Source: Microbacterium sp. GCS4
GTDB taxonomy: Bacteria > Actinomycetota > Actinomycetes > Actinomycetales > Microbacteriaceae
Direction: 5' to 3'
DNA: 64,000 nucleotides
Assembly: GCF_001262495.1 (NCBI RefSeq)
Contig: NZ_LGYE01000003.1
Location: 248,001 to 312,000 of the forward strand
Of the stretch, positions 17,970 to 26,418 are shown piece by piece. The stretch's first letter is position 1. The number at the start of each line of letters is the position of its first letter. Under the pieces are notes generated by a model. It worked only from the letters and a program-made list of their open reading frames with translations, did no database searches and had not been told where the DNA came from. Made by a program: the position numbers and the translations under genes.

Positions 17970-19577
17970 ATGTCACGGAACGCACCGCGCAAGAGGTTCT
18001 TCCTGTGGGCGGCGCTCGCCGGCCTCATCGGCGGCGGGACGTTCCTCGCGACGGCCGAGCTGCTCGCGCTGATCGTCGCGCGGGAAGCCAGCCCGATCCT
18101 CGCGGTCGGCGGCTTCGTGATCGACATCGTCCCGCAGCCGTTCAAGGAGTTCGCGATCGCGACGTTCGGCGAGTACGACAAGATCGCGCTGCTGGCCGGG
18201 CTCGGACTGGCGGTGGTGATCGCCTCGGCGATCGCCGGCATCCTGCAGCTCGTGAAGGCCCCGCTCGGCGTCATCGCGCTCGTGATCGCCGGGGCGCTGT
18301 CGACGGCCGCGATCGTGACGCGCGCAGGGGCGACCCCCCTCGCGTTCCTGCCGCCCGTGATCGCGACGGTCGTGGGCTCGATCATCCTCGTCCTGCTCGT
18401 CCGCCGCCTCCGCGCGTGGCGCGACGGCGTCGTCGAGACCACCCGCGACGGCATCGACGACGGCGACGACGTCGCCGCGGGTGACCACCGCACCGCCACG
18501 CCGACGCAGCTCGGTCGTCGTCAGTTCTTCGTGCTCGCCGGCATCACGGCCGCGGCGGCGGCCGTCGTCGGCGTCGCCTCGCGCGTGGTCAGCACGACGG
18601 TGGCCTCGGTGGCCTCGATCCGCGACTCCCTCAAGCTCCCTTCGCCGAAGTCGACCGTCACCGTGCCGGACGGCGCCGAGCTCGACATCAAGGGCCTCAG
18701 CTCGCTGTACACCCCGAACAAGGACTTCTACCGCGTGGACACCGCGCTCACCGTGCCGACCATCGACCCCGCGACGTGGCGACTGGTCATCGACGGGATG
18801 GTCGACAACCGTGTGGAGATGAGCTTCCAGGACATCCTCGACATGGGCCTCGACGAGTACTCGATCACGCTGACGTGCGTGTCGAACGAGGTCGGCGGCG
18901 AGCTCGTCGGCAGCGCGAAGTGGCTCGGCGTCCCGCTGCGCGAGGTGCTGAAGAAGGCCGGAGTCAAGGACGGCGCCGACATGGTCCTGTCGAAGAGCGT
19001 CGACGGCTACACCGCCAGCACCCCGCTGTCGGCGCTGACCGACGAGAACCTGGACGCGATCCTCGCCGTGGGCATGAACGGCGAACCGCTGCCGCTCGAG
19101 CACGGCTTCCCGGTGCGCATGGTCGTGCCGGGCCTCTACGGCTACGTGTCGGCGACCAAGTGGCTCACGGAGCTCAAGGTCACCACCTTCGAGAAGGACG
19201 AGGCGTACTGGACGCCGCGCGGGTACAGCGCCGAGGCGCCGATCAAGTTCTCGTCGCGCATCGACACCCCCAAGCTCGGAGCAGCGGTCGATGCGGGCAA
19301 GGTCCCGATCGCGGGCGTCGCGTGGGCGCAGTCGGTCGGCATCGAACGCGTCGAGGTGAGCATCGACGACGGCGACTGGCAGGCGGCGACCCTGTCGGCT
19401 CCCGTCAACGAGGACACCTGGGTGCAGTGGTTCGTCGAATGGGACGCGACGCCCGGTACGCACTACGTGGCGGTGCGAGCCGTCAACAAGAACGGCGATC
19501 TGCAGATCGAGGAACGAGCGCCCATCGCGCCCGACGGCTCCTCGGGATGGCAGCGCTCGCTCATCCGGGTGGTCTGA
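17970..19577 (+). CDS. membrane-anchored sulfite-oxidase-type molybdopterin oxidoreductase
   Basis: A 535-residue protein. The first 160 residues hold about four membrane helices, then a twin-arginine-like LGRRQFFVLAG with a further helix (about 180-205), so the catalytic part should lie outside the membrane. The catalytic domain (about 235-420) contains LTCVSNEVGG, whose Cys303 is the expected molybdenum ligand of the sulfite oxidase/YedY fold, and FPVRMVVPGLYGYVSATKWL. The C-terminal 100 residues resemble the Mo-co dimerisation domain. The substrate is unknown; sulfite, S- or N-oxides are possible. Molybdenum cofactor genes follow directly, supporting the call. Confidence 0.88.
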   Translation: MSRNAPRKRFFLWAALAGLIGGGTFLATAELLALIVAREASPILAVGGFVIDIVPQPFKEFAIATFGEYDKIALLAGLGLAVVIASAIAGILQLVKAPLGVIALVIAGALSTAAIVTRAGATPLAFLPPVIATVVGSIILVLLVRRLRAWRDGVVETTRDGIDDGDDVAAGDHRTATPTQLGRRQFFVLAGITAAAAAVVGVASRVVSTTVASVASIRDSLKLPSPKSTVTVPDGAELDIKGLSSLYTPNKDFYRVDTALTVPTIDPATWRLVIDGMVDNRVEMSFQDILDMGLDEYSITLTCVSNEVGGELVGSAKWLGVPLREVLKKAGVKDGADMVLSKSVDGYTASTPLSALTDENLDAILAVGMNGEPLPLEHGFPVRMVVPGLYGYVSATKWLTELKVTTFEKDEAYWTPRGYSAEAPIKFSSRIDTPKLGAAVDAGKVPIAGVAWAQSVGIERVEVSIDDGDWQAATLSAPVNEDTWVQWFVEWDATPGTHYVAVRAVNKNGDLQIEERAPIAPDGSSGWQRSLIRVV

Positions 19578-19637
19578 GATCCGCGCGGGTGGCCCGAGGT
19601 CCGTGCGGGCGGGATCGTCGCGCCCTAGGGTGGACCC

Positions 19638-20126
19638 ATGACGTCACTCCCCGCGTGCGTGATCACCGTCTCGGACCGATCGTTCGCGGGTGAGCGCGAG
19701 GACCGCGGCGGTCCCATCGCGGTGGGGCTGCTGCGGGATGCCGGGTGGCACTGCCCCGACGCCGAGATCGTCGCCGACGGGGTGGAGTCCGTCGCCGAGG
19801 CTCTGCGGCGCGCGGTCGGCCGCGGCATCCGGCTCATCGTGACGACGGGCGGCACCGGGGTGAGCCCGCGCGATCAGACACCCGAGGGCACGCGACAGGT
19901 CATCACGCGGGAGGTGCCGGGCATCGCCGAGGAGCTGCGTCGCAGCGGACTCGCCGACACGCCGCTCTCGGTGATCTCGCGGGGTCTCGCGGGCATCGTG
20001 GATCCGGCGGGCGCACTGATCGTGAACCTCCCGGGGTCCACGCGCGCCGTGGCCTCCGGCATCCCGGTGATCCTCACCGTGGCACGTCATGTCGTGGATC
20101 AGGTCGACGGAGGGGACCACTCATGA
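19638..20126 (+). CDS. mog: molybdopterin adenylyltransferase, MogA/MoaB family
   Basis: A 162-residue MoCF-domain protein with ITVSDRSFAGEREDRGGP at the N-terminus, LIVTTGGTGVSPRDQTPEGT (about 66-85, the nucleotide/molybdopterin loop) and GLAGIVDPAGALIVNLPGST further on. It adenylates molybdopterin before molybdate insertion by MoeA. Its stop overlaps the moaE start by 4 bp (ATGA), so the two are coupled. Confidence 0.92.
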   Translation: MTSLPACVITVSDRSFAGEREDRGGPIAVGLLRDAGWHCPDAEIVADGVESVAEALRRAVGRGIRLIVTTGGTGVSPRDQTPEGTRQVITREVPGIAEELRRSGLADTPLSVISRGLAGIVDPAGALIVNLPGSTRAVASGIPVILTVARHVVDQVDGGDHS

Positions 20127-20563
20127 ACACCGTACGCATCGCCGCCATCTCGGAGGAGCCGCTCGACCTCGACACGCATCTGCGCGCGGTCGAGGACCCG
20201 GCGCTCGGAGGCGTCACGACCTTCATCGGACGGGTGCGCGACAACGACCCCGACGCCGAGACCCCCGTCGTGGGTCTGGAGTACAGTGCGCATCCCGACG
20301 CCGAGGCCGTGCTGCGGTCCATCGCCGAGAAGGCGGGGGCGGATGCCGTGGGCGCGGCCCGCGTGGACGTCGCGGTGAGCCACCGCATCGGCACCCTTCA
20401 GGTGGGTGACGCGGCGGTCGTGATCGCGGTGGCGGCCGAGCACCGCGCCGAGGCGTTCGAGGTGTGCCGTGCCGTGATCGAGGACATCAAGCGCGACCTC
20501 CCGGTGTGGAAGCGTCAGCTGGAGTCCGACGGCTCGACCCTGTGGAAGGGCATCGGCGGCTGA
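20123..20563 (+). CDS. moaE: molybdopterin synthase catalytic subunit
   Basis: A 146-residue MoaE with GGVTTFIGRVRDNDPD near residue 30, SHRIGTLQVGDAAVVIAVAA near residue 90, EDIKRDLPVWKRQ and the catalytic lysine region STLWKGIGG at the C-terminus. It inserts sulfur carried by MoaD into precursor Z to give molybdopterin. The ATG at 20123 overlaps the mog stop. The partner gene moaD is convergent, beyond a short R1 repeat. Confidence 0.95.
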   Translation: MNTVRIAAISEEPLDLDTHLRAVEDPALGGVTTFIGRVRDNDPDAETPVVGLEYSAHPDAEAVLRSIAEKAGADAVGAARVDVAVSHRIGTLQVGDAAVVIAVAAEHRAEAFEVCRAVIEDIKRDLPVWKRQLESDGSTLWKGIGG

Positions 20564-20588
20564 CCCCGGTACGTCCTCAGGTCGTGGG

Positions 20589-20625
20589 GCGTTTCGTCTC
20601 GCTGCGCTCGTTCAACGACCGGGGG
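20589..20625. repeat. R1 repeat between moaE and moaD
   Basis: A single R1 unit, gcgtttcgtctcgctgcgct then cgttcaacgaccgg, fills the short gap between the convergent moaE and moaD genes. Confidence 0.9.
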
Positions 20626-20642
20626 TGAGGGGCAGGTGTTTC

Positions 20643-20876
20643 TCAGCCGCCGGCGAACGGCGGCAGCACGTCGATGAGCTCGACGCCCTCGAGCGACCGA
20701 TCCGCGTCGCTGCGCACTCCGTCGACCATGACCGCGCACCGCGGCAGGATGTCGGCGAGAGCCGGATGCTCGACCACGACCGCCGCGCGCAGCTCGGCCA
20801 GAGTCCCCTCGGACCGGTCCTCGGCATCCGTTCCCGCGGCCTCGGCGGCTGCGGCGAAATAGCGCACGCGGGTCAC
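20643..20876 (-). CDS. moaD: molybdopterin synthase sulfur carrier subunit
   Basis: A 77-residue ubiquitin-fold protein beginning VRYFAAAAEAAGTD and ending VLPPFAGG. The Gly-Gly end is the thiocarboxylation site of MoaD. It carries sulfur to MoaE after adenylation by the MoeB-like protein encoded in the same operon. It overlaps moaC by 4 bp. Confidence 0.93.
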   Translation of the reverse strand: MTRVRYFAAAAEAAGTDAEDRSEGTLAELRAAVVVEHPALADILPRCAVMVDGVRSDADRSLEGVELIDVLPPFAGG

Positions 20877-21352
20877 GGCGCCTCGCCCTCGCGCACCCAG
20901 TCACCCGAGCGCCCGCCCGACTTCGCGACGATGCGCACGTCTTCGATCACGACGGAGCGGTCGATGCCCTTCACCATGTCGACGATCGCGAGCGCGCTGA
21001 CCGAGACCGCGGTGAGGGCCTCCATCTCGACGCCCGTGCGGTCGGCGGTGCCCACGGTCGCCTCGATGTGCACGCCCTCATCGACGACCTCGAGCTCGAC
21101 GCTCGCCCGGTGCACCCCGATCACGTGCGCGAGGGGGAGCAGCGAGGGTGTGGACTTGGCCGCCTGGATGCCGGCGATGCGGGCGACCGCGAGCACGTCG
21201 CCCTTCGGCGCGGTGCCGTCGCGCAGCGCCGCGATCACGACGGGGCTGCAGCGGACGAAGCCGCGGGCGGTCGCGGTGCGCACGGTCGGCTGCTTGGCGG
21301 TGACGTCGACCATGTGCGCCCGACCGGCGTCGTCGAGGTGCGGGAAGCTCAT
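20873..21352 (-). CDS. moaC: cyclic pyranopterin monophosphate synthase
   Basis: A 159-residue MoaC with MVDVTAKQPTVRTATARGFV at 14-33, KGDVLAVARIAGIQAAKSTP, the LPLAHVIGVHRASVEL segment and GVEMEALTAVSVSALAIVDMVK before the conserved KGIDRSVVIEDVRIVAKSGG. It converts the MoaA product to cyclic pyranopterin monophosphate. Its ATG overlaps the moeA stop (TGATG). Confidence 0.96.
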   Translation of the reverse strand: MSFPHLDDAGRAHMVDVTAKQPTVRTATARGFVRCSPVVIAALRDGTAPKGDVLAVARIAGIQAAKSTPSLLPLAHVIGVHRASVELEVVDEGVHIEATVGTADRTGVEMEALTAVSVSALAIVDMVKGIDRSVVIEDVRIVAKSGGRSGDWVREGEAP

Positions 21353-22590
21353 CAGACCAGCATGACATCGATCTCGTCGCCCGCGGCGACCCGCTCGACC
21401 TCCGCGGGGACGATCGCGAACGCGTGCGCGCGGGCGAGGCCGCCGGCGAGGTGGGAACCCGAACCACCGGCTGTCGCCGGCCGCACGGTGCGCTCCCGCA
21501 GGTCGACCACGGCGGGGAGGTACTGGCGGCGTCCCGGCGGGGTGTTCCAGTCGGCGGCGGCCGTGAACACGGCGCGTGCCCGATGGATCTCGGCGCGGCC
21601 CTGCAGCGCGAGCAGGGCGGGTCGCACGAACACCTCGAACGACACCGCGACGCTCACGGGATTGCCGGGCAGGCCGAACACGAGCGTCCCCGCGCCGAGC
21701 ACGCCGAACGCCTGGGGCTTGCCCGGCTGCATGGCGACGCTCGCGAACTCGACCTCGCCGGCGCCGTCGAACGCTCCGCGCACGGGTTCGTAGGCTCCCG
21801 CGCTCACGCCGCCCGTGAAGACGATCACGTCCGCTCCGCGCGCCACCGCCTCCGCGGTGACGTCGTGCACGGCACCGGCGTCGTCGGCGACGCGGGCGAC
21901 GAGCACGACCTCGGCATCGACATCCCTCACGAGCTGCGTCAGCAGCGGGCCGTTGGAGTCCGGGATGCGCCCCCGTGTCGGCGTCTCGCCCGGCGTGAGG
22001 AGTTCGCTGCCCGTCGAGACGACCGCGACCCGTGGAGCGCGCGTCACGTCCACCCGGCCGACGCCCGCGGCGACGGCGGCCGCCACCTGGAAGGCGCCGA
22101 GGCGCTCGCCCGCCCGGACCACCGCGTCACCCGCGCGCAGGTCGGCGCCCCGCCGACGCACGAAGGCACCGGATGCCGGAGCAGACAGCACCCGCACCGC
22201 GCCGAGCGAATCCGCGAGTCCCCCGGCGGTGTCCTCGAAGGGCACGATCGCGTCGGCGGCGCTGGGCGTGGGCGATCCCGTCATGATGCGCACCGCCTCT
22301 CCCTCGCCGAAGGCCGGGTCGTCGGACGCACCCGCCGGAAGGTCGGCGACCACCCGCAGCGTCACAGGGTGCTCGGGGGATGCCGTCGCGACGTCGGCCC
22401 CGCGCACCGCGAAGCCGTCCATGGCGGAGTTGTCGAACAGGGGGATGTCATGGGCGGCGGTCGCGTCGGCGGCGAGGGTGCGGCCCGCGGCATCCGTCAC
22501 CGTCAACGTCCCGACGGGCAGCGTCCGCACCGCGCCGAGTACACGGGCCAGCTGCTCTTCGACGGTGCGTCGCGAGCCTGCGGCGCTCAT
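21352..22590 (-). CDS. moeA: molybdopterin molybdenumtransferase
   Basis: A 412-residue MoeA with IPLFDNSAMDGFAVRGAD near 48-65, IMTGSPTPSAADAIVPFEDT near 107-126, and the MoCF domain (about 195-335) with VVSTGSELLTPG, PDSNGPLL and VIVFTGGVSAGAYE, then AFGVLGAGTLVFGLPGNPVS. It inserts molybdate into adenylated molybdopterin. The ATG at 22590 overlaps the moeB stop by 4 bp (ATGA); a longer upstream frame exists but would lie inside moeB. Confidence 0.95.
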   Translation of the reverse strand: MSAAGSRRTVEEQLARVLGAVRTLPVGTLTVTDAAGRTLAADATAAHDIPLFDNSAMDGFAVRGADVATASPEHPVTLRVVADLPAGASDDPAFGEGEAVRIMTGSPTPSAADAIVPFEDTAGGLADSLGAVRVLSAPASGAFVRRRGADLRAGDAVVRAGERLGAFQVAAAVAAGVGRVDVTRAPRVAVVSTGSELLTPGETPTRGRIPDSNGPLLTQLVRDVDAEVVLVARVADDAGAVHDVTAEAVARGADVIVFTGGVSAGAYEPVRGAFDGAGEVEFASVAMQPGKPQAFGVLGAGTLVFGLPGNPVSVAVSFEVFVRPALLALQGRAEIHRARAVFTAAADWNTPPGRRQYLPAVVDLRERTVRPATAGGSGSHLAGGLARAHAFAIVPAEVERVAAGDEIDVMLV

Positions 22591-23357
22591 GCGGCCACCG
22601 CCGGCCGGATCGCGATCTCGTGCTGCCGGGCCGTGAGCGCGTCGATCATCGCGAGGCGTCCGAGCAGCGGCTCGCCCGCACCCGTGATCAGCTTCACGAC
22701 CTCGCCGGCGAGGATCCCGCCGACCTGCACGCACAGGGCGCCGAGCACGCCGACCTGCGCGCAGCTGGGCGGCTCTCCCTCGGTGCCGGGCGGGAACAGG
22801 TCGGCCAGCACGACGGGTGCCTGGCCTGCGGGCGGCGCTGACCAGAACACGGTCGCCTGCGCGTGCCACTCCTGCACCGCGCCCCAGACCAGAGGGATGC
22901 CGAGATGCTCGGCCGCCGCGGCCACGTCGCGTCGCGTCGCGAAGGAGTCGCTCGTGTCGACCACGATGTCGGCCGGACCCAGCAGCCGGGCCGCGTTCGC
23001 GGCATCCAGTCGCACCCGCTCCGCACGGACCGCGGCCTGCGGGGCGAGCGCGGTGATCGCGCGCGTGGCCGAGTCGGTCTTCGGCGTGCCGATGTCGTCG
23101 ACGCGGTGCACCACCTGTCGCTGCAGGTTGGTCAGCTCGACCACGTCGTCGTCGATCACCGTGAGTGCGCCGACGCCCGCGGCTGCGAGCGCCATCAGCA
23201 CGGGAGAGCCGAGCCCGCCGGCGCCGACGACCGCCACGTGGGCGGCGGACAGCCGACGCTGCCCCTCCTCGCCGATGCCGGCCAGCACGGCGTGACGGGC
23301 GGTGCGGACGAGCTCGGACGGGTCGAGGGCCGGAGCGGGGGCGACGAGGGGGTCCAT
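22587..23357 (-). CDS. moeB: MoeB/ThiF-type adenylyltransferase
   Basis: A 256-residue E1-like enzyme. The ATP-binding GAGGLGSPVLMALAAAGVGA lies at 46-65, followed by VIDDDVVELTNLQRQVVHRV and the adenylate site VVDTSDSFATRRDVAAAAE. It activates the C-terminal glycine of MoaD. It lacks the C-terminal rhodanese domain found in many actinobacterial MoeZ proteins. It is the first gene of moeB-moeA-moaC-moaD, all overlapping. Confidence 0.92.
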   Translation of the reverse strand: MDPLVAPAPALDPSELVRTARHAVLAGIGEEGQRRLSAAHVAVVGAGGLGSPVLMALAAAGVGALTVIDDDVVELTNLQRQVVHRVDDIGTPKTDSATRAITALAPQAAVRAERVRLDAANAARLLGPADIVVDTSDSFATRRDVAAAAEHLGIPLVWGAVQEWHAQATVFWSAPPAGQAPVVLADLFPPGTEGEPPSCAQVGVLGALCVQVGGILAGEVVKLITGAGEPLLGRLAMIDALTARQHEIAIRPAVAA

Positions 23358-23523
23358 GGGACCAGGTTAGGCGCGGGGGAGCCCGGGTGGTCCGTGTGCG
23401 GGAATCATCCCTCGGGGTCGAGCGCGCACCCGACCATCATTCTGCGTGCTCGGATGCTGACGCCGACACCCTCGTACTGCCATCATGTCTCTCAGATCGA
23501 GGACTCGACGAGCGGGGGCGGCA

Positions 23524-24378
23524 ATGACAGCGACGAACGACCTGACGACCGGGGGACGAGCGGGCAACCCGTGGCGGCGCTTCTGGGAACGCGGTGGCTG
23601 GTGGCGGGCGCTCCTACTCGCGGCGGCCTATTACGGGCTGTACCAACTCCTCGGCCTGCTCGTCGGGACGGTGTTCCCCGAGGGTGGCGCGCTCCGCGGC
23701 GAGAAGGGCAGCGCGGGCGACGTCTTCATCGGGACAGGGCTTCCGATCCTCCTCGGCGGCGTGCTCCTGGTGCTCTTCGCCGTCTCCGTCGGCTGGCTCC
23801 GTGAACTGTTCGCCCCGCAGGCGATCCGCGGGCGTCGGTGGATGTGGATCGGGATCGTCGTGGTCCTCGTCATCAATGTCACCGCCCTGCTCAGCGTCGA
23901 CTACGGCGAGGCCGGTCTCCCGTTCGTCTTCAGCTGGCTGCTCACCGGGCTCTTCATCGGCTTCGCGGAGGAGGTGCTCACGCGGGGCTTCGTCGTGAAT
24001 CTCATGCGCAAGGCCGGTCAGGGGGAGATCGCCGTCGCGCTGGTGTCGTCCGCCATCTTCGCCGCCCTGCACCTCGGCAACCTGTTCACCACCGACCAGG
24101 GCCTCGTCGTCACGCTCGAGCAGGTGGCGTACACGTTCGCCTTCGGCGTGATCATGTACCTCGCGCTGCGCGTGACGGGCAGCCTCATCGCGCCGATCCT
24201 CATCCACGCCAGCACCGACCCCACGCTGTTCGTGCACGGCGCGTATCCGCTCGAGGGATCGCTGCTCTCACTGGTGCCCGCGCTGAGCACGTACCTCGTC
24301 CTGCTGACCGGCGTCATCCTGCTGATCGTGCTGATCGTGAGCGAGAGGCGCCGCGCCCGGGCGGCTGTCTCCGTCTGA
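23524..24378 (+). CDS. CPBP family intramembrane metalloprotease
   Basis: A 284-residue protein with about eight membrane helices. The CPBP/Abi signature is clear: FAEEVLTRGFVVNLMR (EExxxR, about 145-160), FAALHLGN and HASTDPTLF, giving the expected Glu/Glu, His and His residues of the intramembrane active site. Members process prenylated proteins or serve in peptide self-immunity; nothing nearby suggests a substrate. The ATG at 23524 starts just before the first hydrophobic helix. It interrupts the molybdenum region without an obvious link to it. Confidence 0.85.
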   Translation: MTATNDLTTGGRAGNPWRRFWERGGWWRALLLAAAYYGLYQLLGLLVGTVFPEGGALRGEKGSAGDVFIGTGLPILLGGVLLVLFAVSVGWLRELFAPQAIRGRRWMWIGIVVVLVINVTALLSVDYGEAGLPFVFSWLLTGLFIGFAEEVLTRGFVVNLMRKAGQGEIAVALVSSAIFAALHLGNLFTTDQGLVVTLEQVAYTFAFGVIMYLALRVTGSLIAPILIHASTDPTLFVHGAYPLEGSLLSLVPALSTYLVLLTGVILLIVLIVSERRRARAAVSV

Positions 24379-24459
24379 CTCCGGAGTTCCCCGCCGACCA
24401 CTTCCGCATCCGCGGATAAAATCAGCCGCAGTGATCCGCATTGGCGGTATGGTCGGATC

Positions 24460-24852
24460 ATGCAGACCTTCCGCATCGCCCGCGCCGCACAGCTGCTCGG
24501 AGTCAGCGACGACACCGTGCGACGTTGGATCGACCAGGGGTTGCTCCCCACCACGGATGCCGTGCCCGCAGAGATCCCGGGTGACGCGCTCGCCGCGCGA
24601 GCCGTCGCGCTCGCCGAGGAGACGACCGATCCGAACGGCGTGCTCTCCAGCGCCCGCAACCGTTTCGTCGGCATCGTGACCCGCGTGCAGATCGAGGGCC
24701 TCATGGCGCAGGTCGATCTGCAGTCCGGGCCACATCGCGTCGTGTCGCTCATGTCGGCCGAGGCCGCGCGCGACCTCCACCTCGAGGTCGGCTCCCTGGC
24801 CACCGCATCCGTCAAGGCGACCCAGGTCGTCGTCGAAGTCCCGAAGGGCTGA
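24460..24852 (+). CDS. MerR-type HTH plus Mop (TOBE) domain protein, molybdate-responsive
   Basis: A 130-residue protein. Residues 1-45 form an excisionase/MerR-like HTH (RIARAAQLLGVSDDTVRRWI); residues 60-130 form a single Mop/TOBE domain (ARNRFVGIVTRVQIEGLMAQ, then SLATASVKATQVVVEVPKG) of the type that binds molybdate. It is thus a compact stand-in for ModE and should regulate the mod genes, which begin 1 bp after its stop. A TAAAAT at 24417-24422 may be its -10. Confidence 0.83.
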   Translation: MQTFRIARAAQLLGVSDDTVRRWIDQGLLPTTDAVPAEIPGDALAARAVALAEETTDPNGVLSSARNRFVGIVTRVQIEGLMAQVDLQSGPHRVVSLMSAEAARDLHLEVGSLATASVKATQVVVEVPKG

Positions 24853-24853
24853 C

Positions 24854-25633
24854 ATGAGCCGCTCGCTGCTCCGATCCGCCGCCGTTCTCGCGCTCGCCGC
24901 GCTCGCCCTCACCGGGTGCTCGTCGCCCTCCGCCGAACCGACTCCCGACGACACCGTCTCCAGCGCCAGCGCGCTGGCCGGAGACCTCACGGTCTACGCG
25001 GCCGCGTCGCTGAAGGGCGCGTTCGACGAGATCGGCGCCGCCTTCGTCGAGGAGCACCCCGATGTCAACTTCAGCGCCGTGTACGACGGCTCGTCGACCC
25101 TCGTCACGCAGCTGCAGGAGGGCGCGCCTGGCGACGTGTTCGCGTCCGCCGACGAGAAGAACATGGACAAGCTCGCGGACCTCGCCGTCGACCCGACCCT
25201 GTTCGCGTCGAACACGCTCGTGATCGCCGTGCCGGCCGGCAACCCCGGCGGCGTCGAGAGCCTTGCCGACCTCGCCGACGTCACGACGGTGCTCTGCGCT
25301 CCCGAGGTGCCGTGCGGCGCAGCATCCGCCACCCTGCTCTCGAACGCCGGTCTCACCGTCGAGCCCGCCAGCCTCGAGCAGAACGTCACGGCCGTGCTGA
25401 CGAAGGTCGCCGCGGGCGAGGCCGACGCCGGACTCGTCTACGCGACCGACGTGATCGGCCGCGACGACATCGAGGTGATCGTTCCCGACGGAGCCGACGA
25501 CGTCGTGAACCGCTACCCGATCGCCGCGCTCGACGGGGCTCCGAACGGTGAGGCTGCCGAGGCGTTCGTCGCGTTCGTGCTCTCGGACGCGGGGCAGAAG
25601 ATCCTCGCGGACTTCGGGTTCGGAGCACCGTGA
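24854..25633 (+). CDS. modA: molybdate ABC transporter substrate-binding lipoprotein
   Basis: A 259-residue lipoprotein: signal peptide ending ALTGC with lipidated Cys22, then the ModA fold with DLTVYAAASLKGAFDEIG, SSTLVTQLQEGAPGDVFASA and DAGLVYATDVIG. It captures molybdate or tungstate outside the cell. It begins 1 bp after the Mop regulator and ends with a 4-bp overlap into modB. Confidence 0.94.
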   Translation: MSRSLLRSAAVLALAALALTGCSSPSAEPTPDDTVSSASALAGDLTVYAAASLKGAFDEIGAAFVEEHPDVNFSAVYDGSSTLVTQLQEGAPGDVFASADEKNMDKLADLAVDPTLFASNTLVIAVPAGNPGGVESLADLADVTTVLCAPEVPCGAASATLLSNAGLTVEPASLEQNVTAVLTKVAAGEADAGLVYATDVIGRDDIEVIVPDGADDVVNRYPIAALDGAPNGEAAEAFVAFVLSDAGQKILADFGFGAP

Positions 25634-26418
25634 GCGCAGCCGATCACCGGGGGCACGCGCCGCGGGCGCTCCTCGTCCCCGCGCTGATCGCACTCGTGTT
25701 CCTCGTGCTGCCGCTCGCGGCGCTCGTGGCTCGGGTGAACTGGTCGACGTTCGTCACGGACGTGACCTCGGATGCCGCTCGGGATGCGCTCGTGCTGTCG
25801 TTGGTCACCGGACTCGTCGCCACTGCGGTGTGCGCGATCGTCGGCGTGCCGCTCGCGCTCACGATCGCCCGTTCGGGGCCGCGGGTCGCGGCGGTGCTCC
25901 GTGCAGCCGTCACGATCCCCCTCGTGCTGCCGCCCATGGTCGGCGGCGTGGCTCTGCTCTACCTGTTCGGCCGTGCCGGCTGGTTCGGCGGGCTCGGGCT
26001 GTCGTTCAGCACCCCGGCGGTGGTGCTCGCGCAGACGTTCGTGGCGCTGCCCTTCCTCGTGCTCGCGGTCGAGGGGGCGGTGCGCACCTCCGGGGTCGAG
26101 TACGAGCGCACTGCCGCCGCGCTCGGCGCGAACCGTTGGACGATCCTGCGCCGGGTGACCCTGCCTCTCGCCGCGCCGGGCATCGTCGCCGGGGTGGTGC
26201 TGTGCTTCGCCCGCGCGATCGGCGAGTTCGGGGCCACCGCGCTGTTCGCGGGCAACCGGCCGGGCGTGACGCAGACCATGCCCCTCGCGATCTACACCGC
26301 GTTCAACGGGGCCGGCGTCTCTCAGGGCACCGCGGTGGCCCTCGCGCTGCTGCTGCTCGCCGCCGCGATCGCGGTGCTGCTGCTCGTGCGCGGATGGCGG
26401 CCGGGGGCGACCCGATGA
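25630..26418 (+). CDS. modB: molybdate ABC transporter permease
   Basis: A 262-residue permease with about six membrane helices and the cytoplasmic EAA loop EYERTAAALGANRWTILRRV (about 157-176) followed by TLPLAAPGIVAG. IPLVLPPMVGGVALLYLFGR is typical of ModB. The GTG at 25630 overlaps the modA stop, and its stop overlaps the modC start by 4 bp. Confidence 0.94.
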   Translation: MSAADHRGHAPRALLVPALIALVFLVLPLAALVARVNWSTFVTDVTSDAARDALVLSLVTGLVATAVCAIVGVPLALTIARSGPRVAAVLRAAVTIPLVLPPMVGGVALLYLFGRAGWFGGLGLSFSTPAVVLAQTFVALPFLVLAVEGAVRTSGVEYERTAAALGANRWTILRRVTLPLAAPGIVAGVVLCFARAIGEFGATALFAGNRPGVTQTMPLAIYTAFNGAGVSQGTAVALALLLLAAAIAVLLLVRGWRPGATR

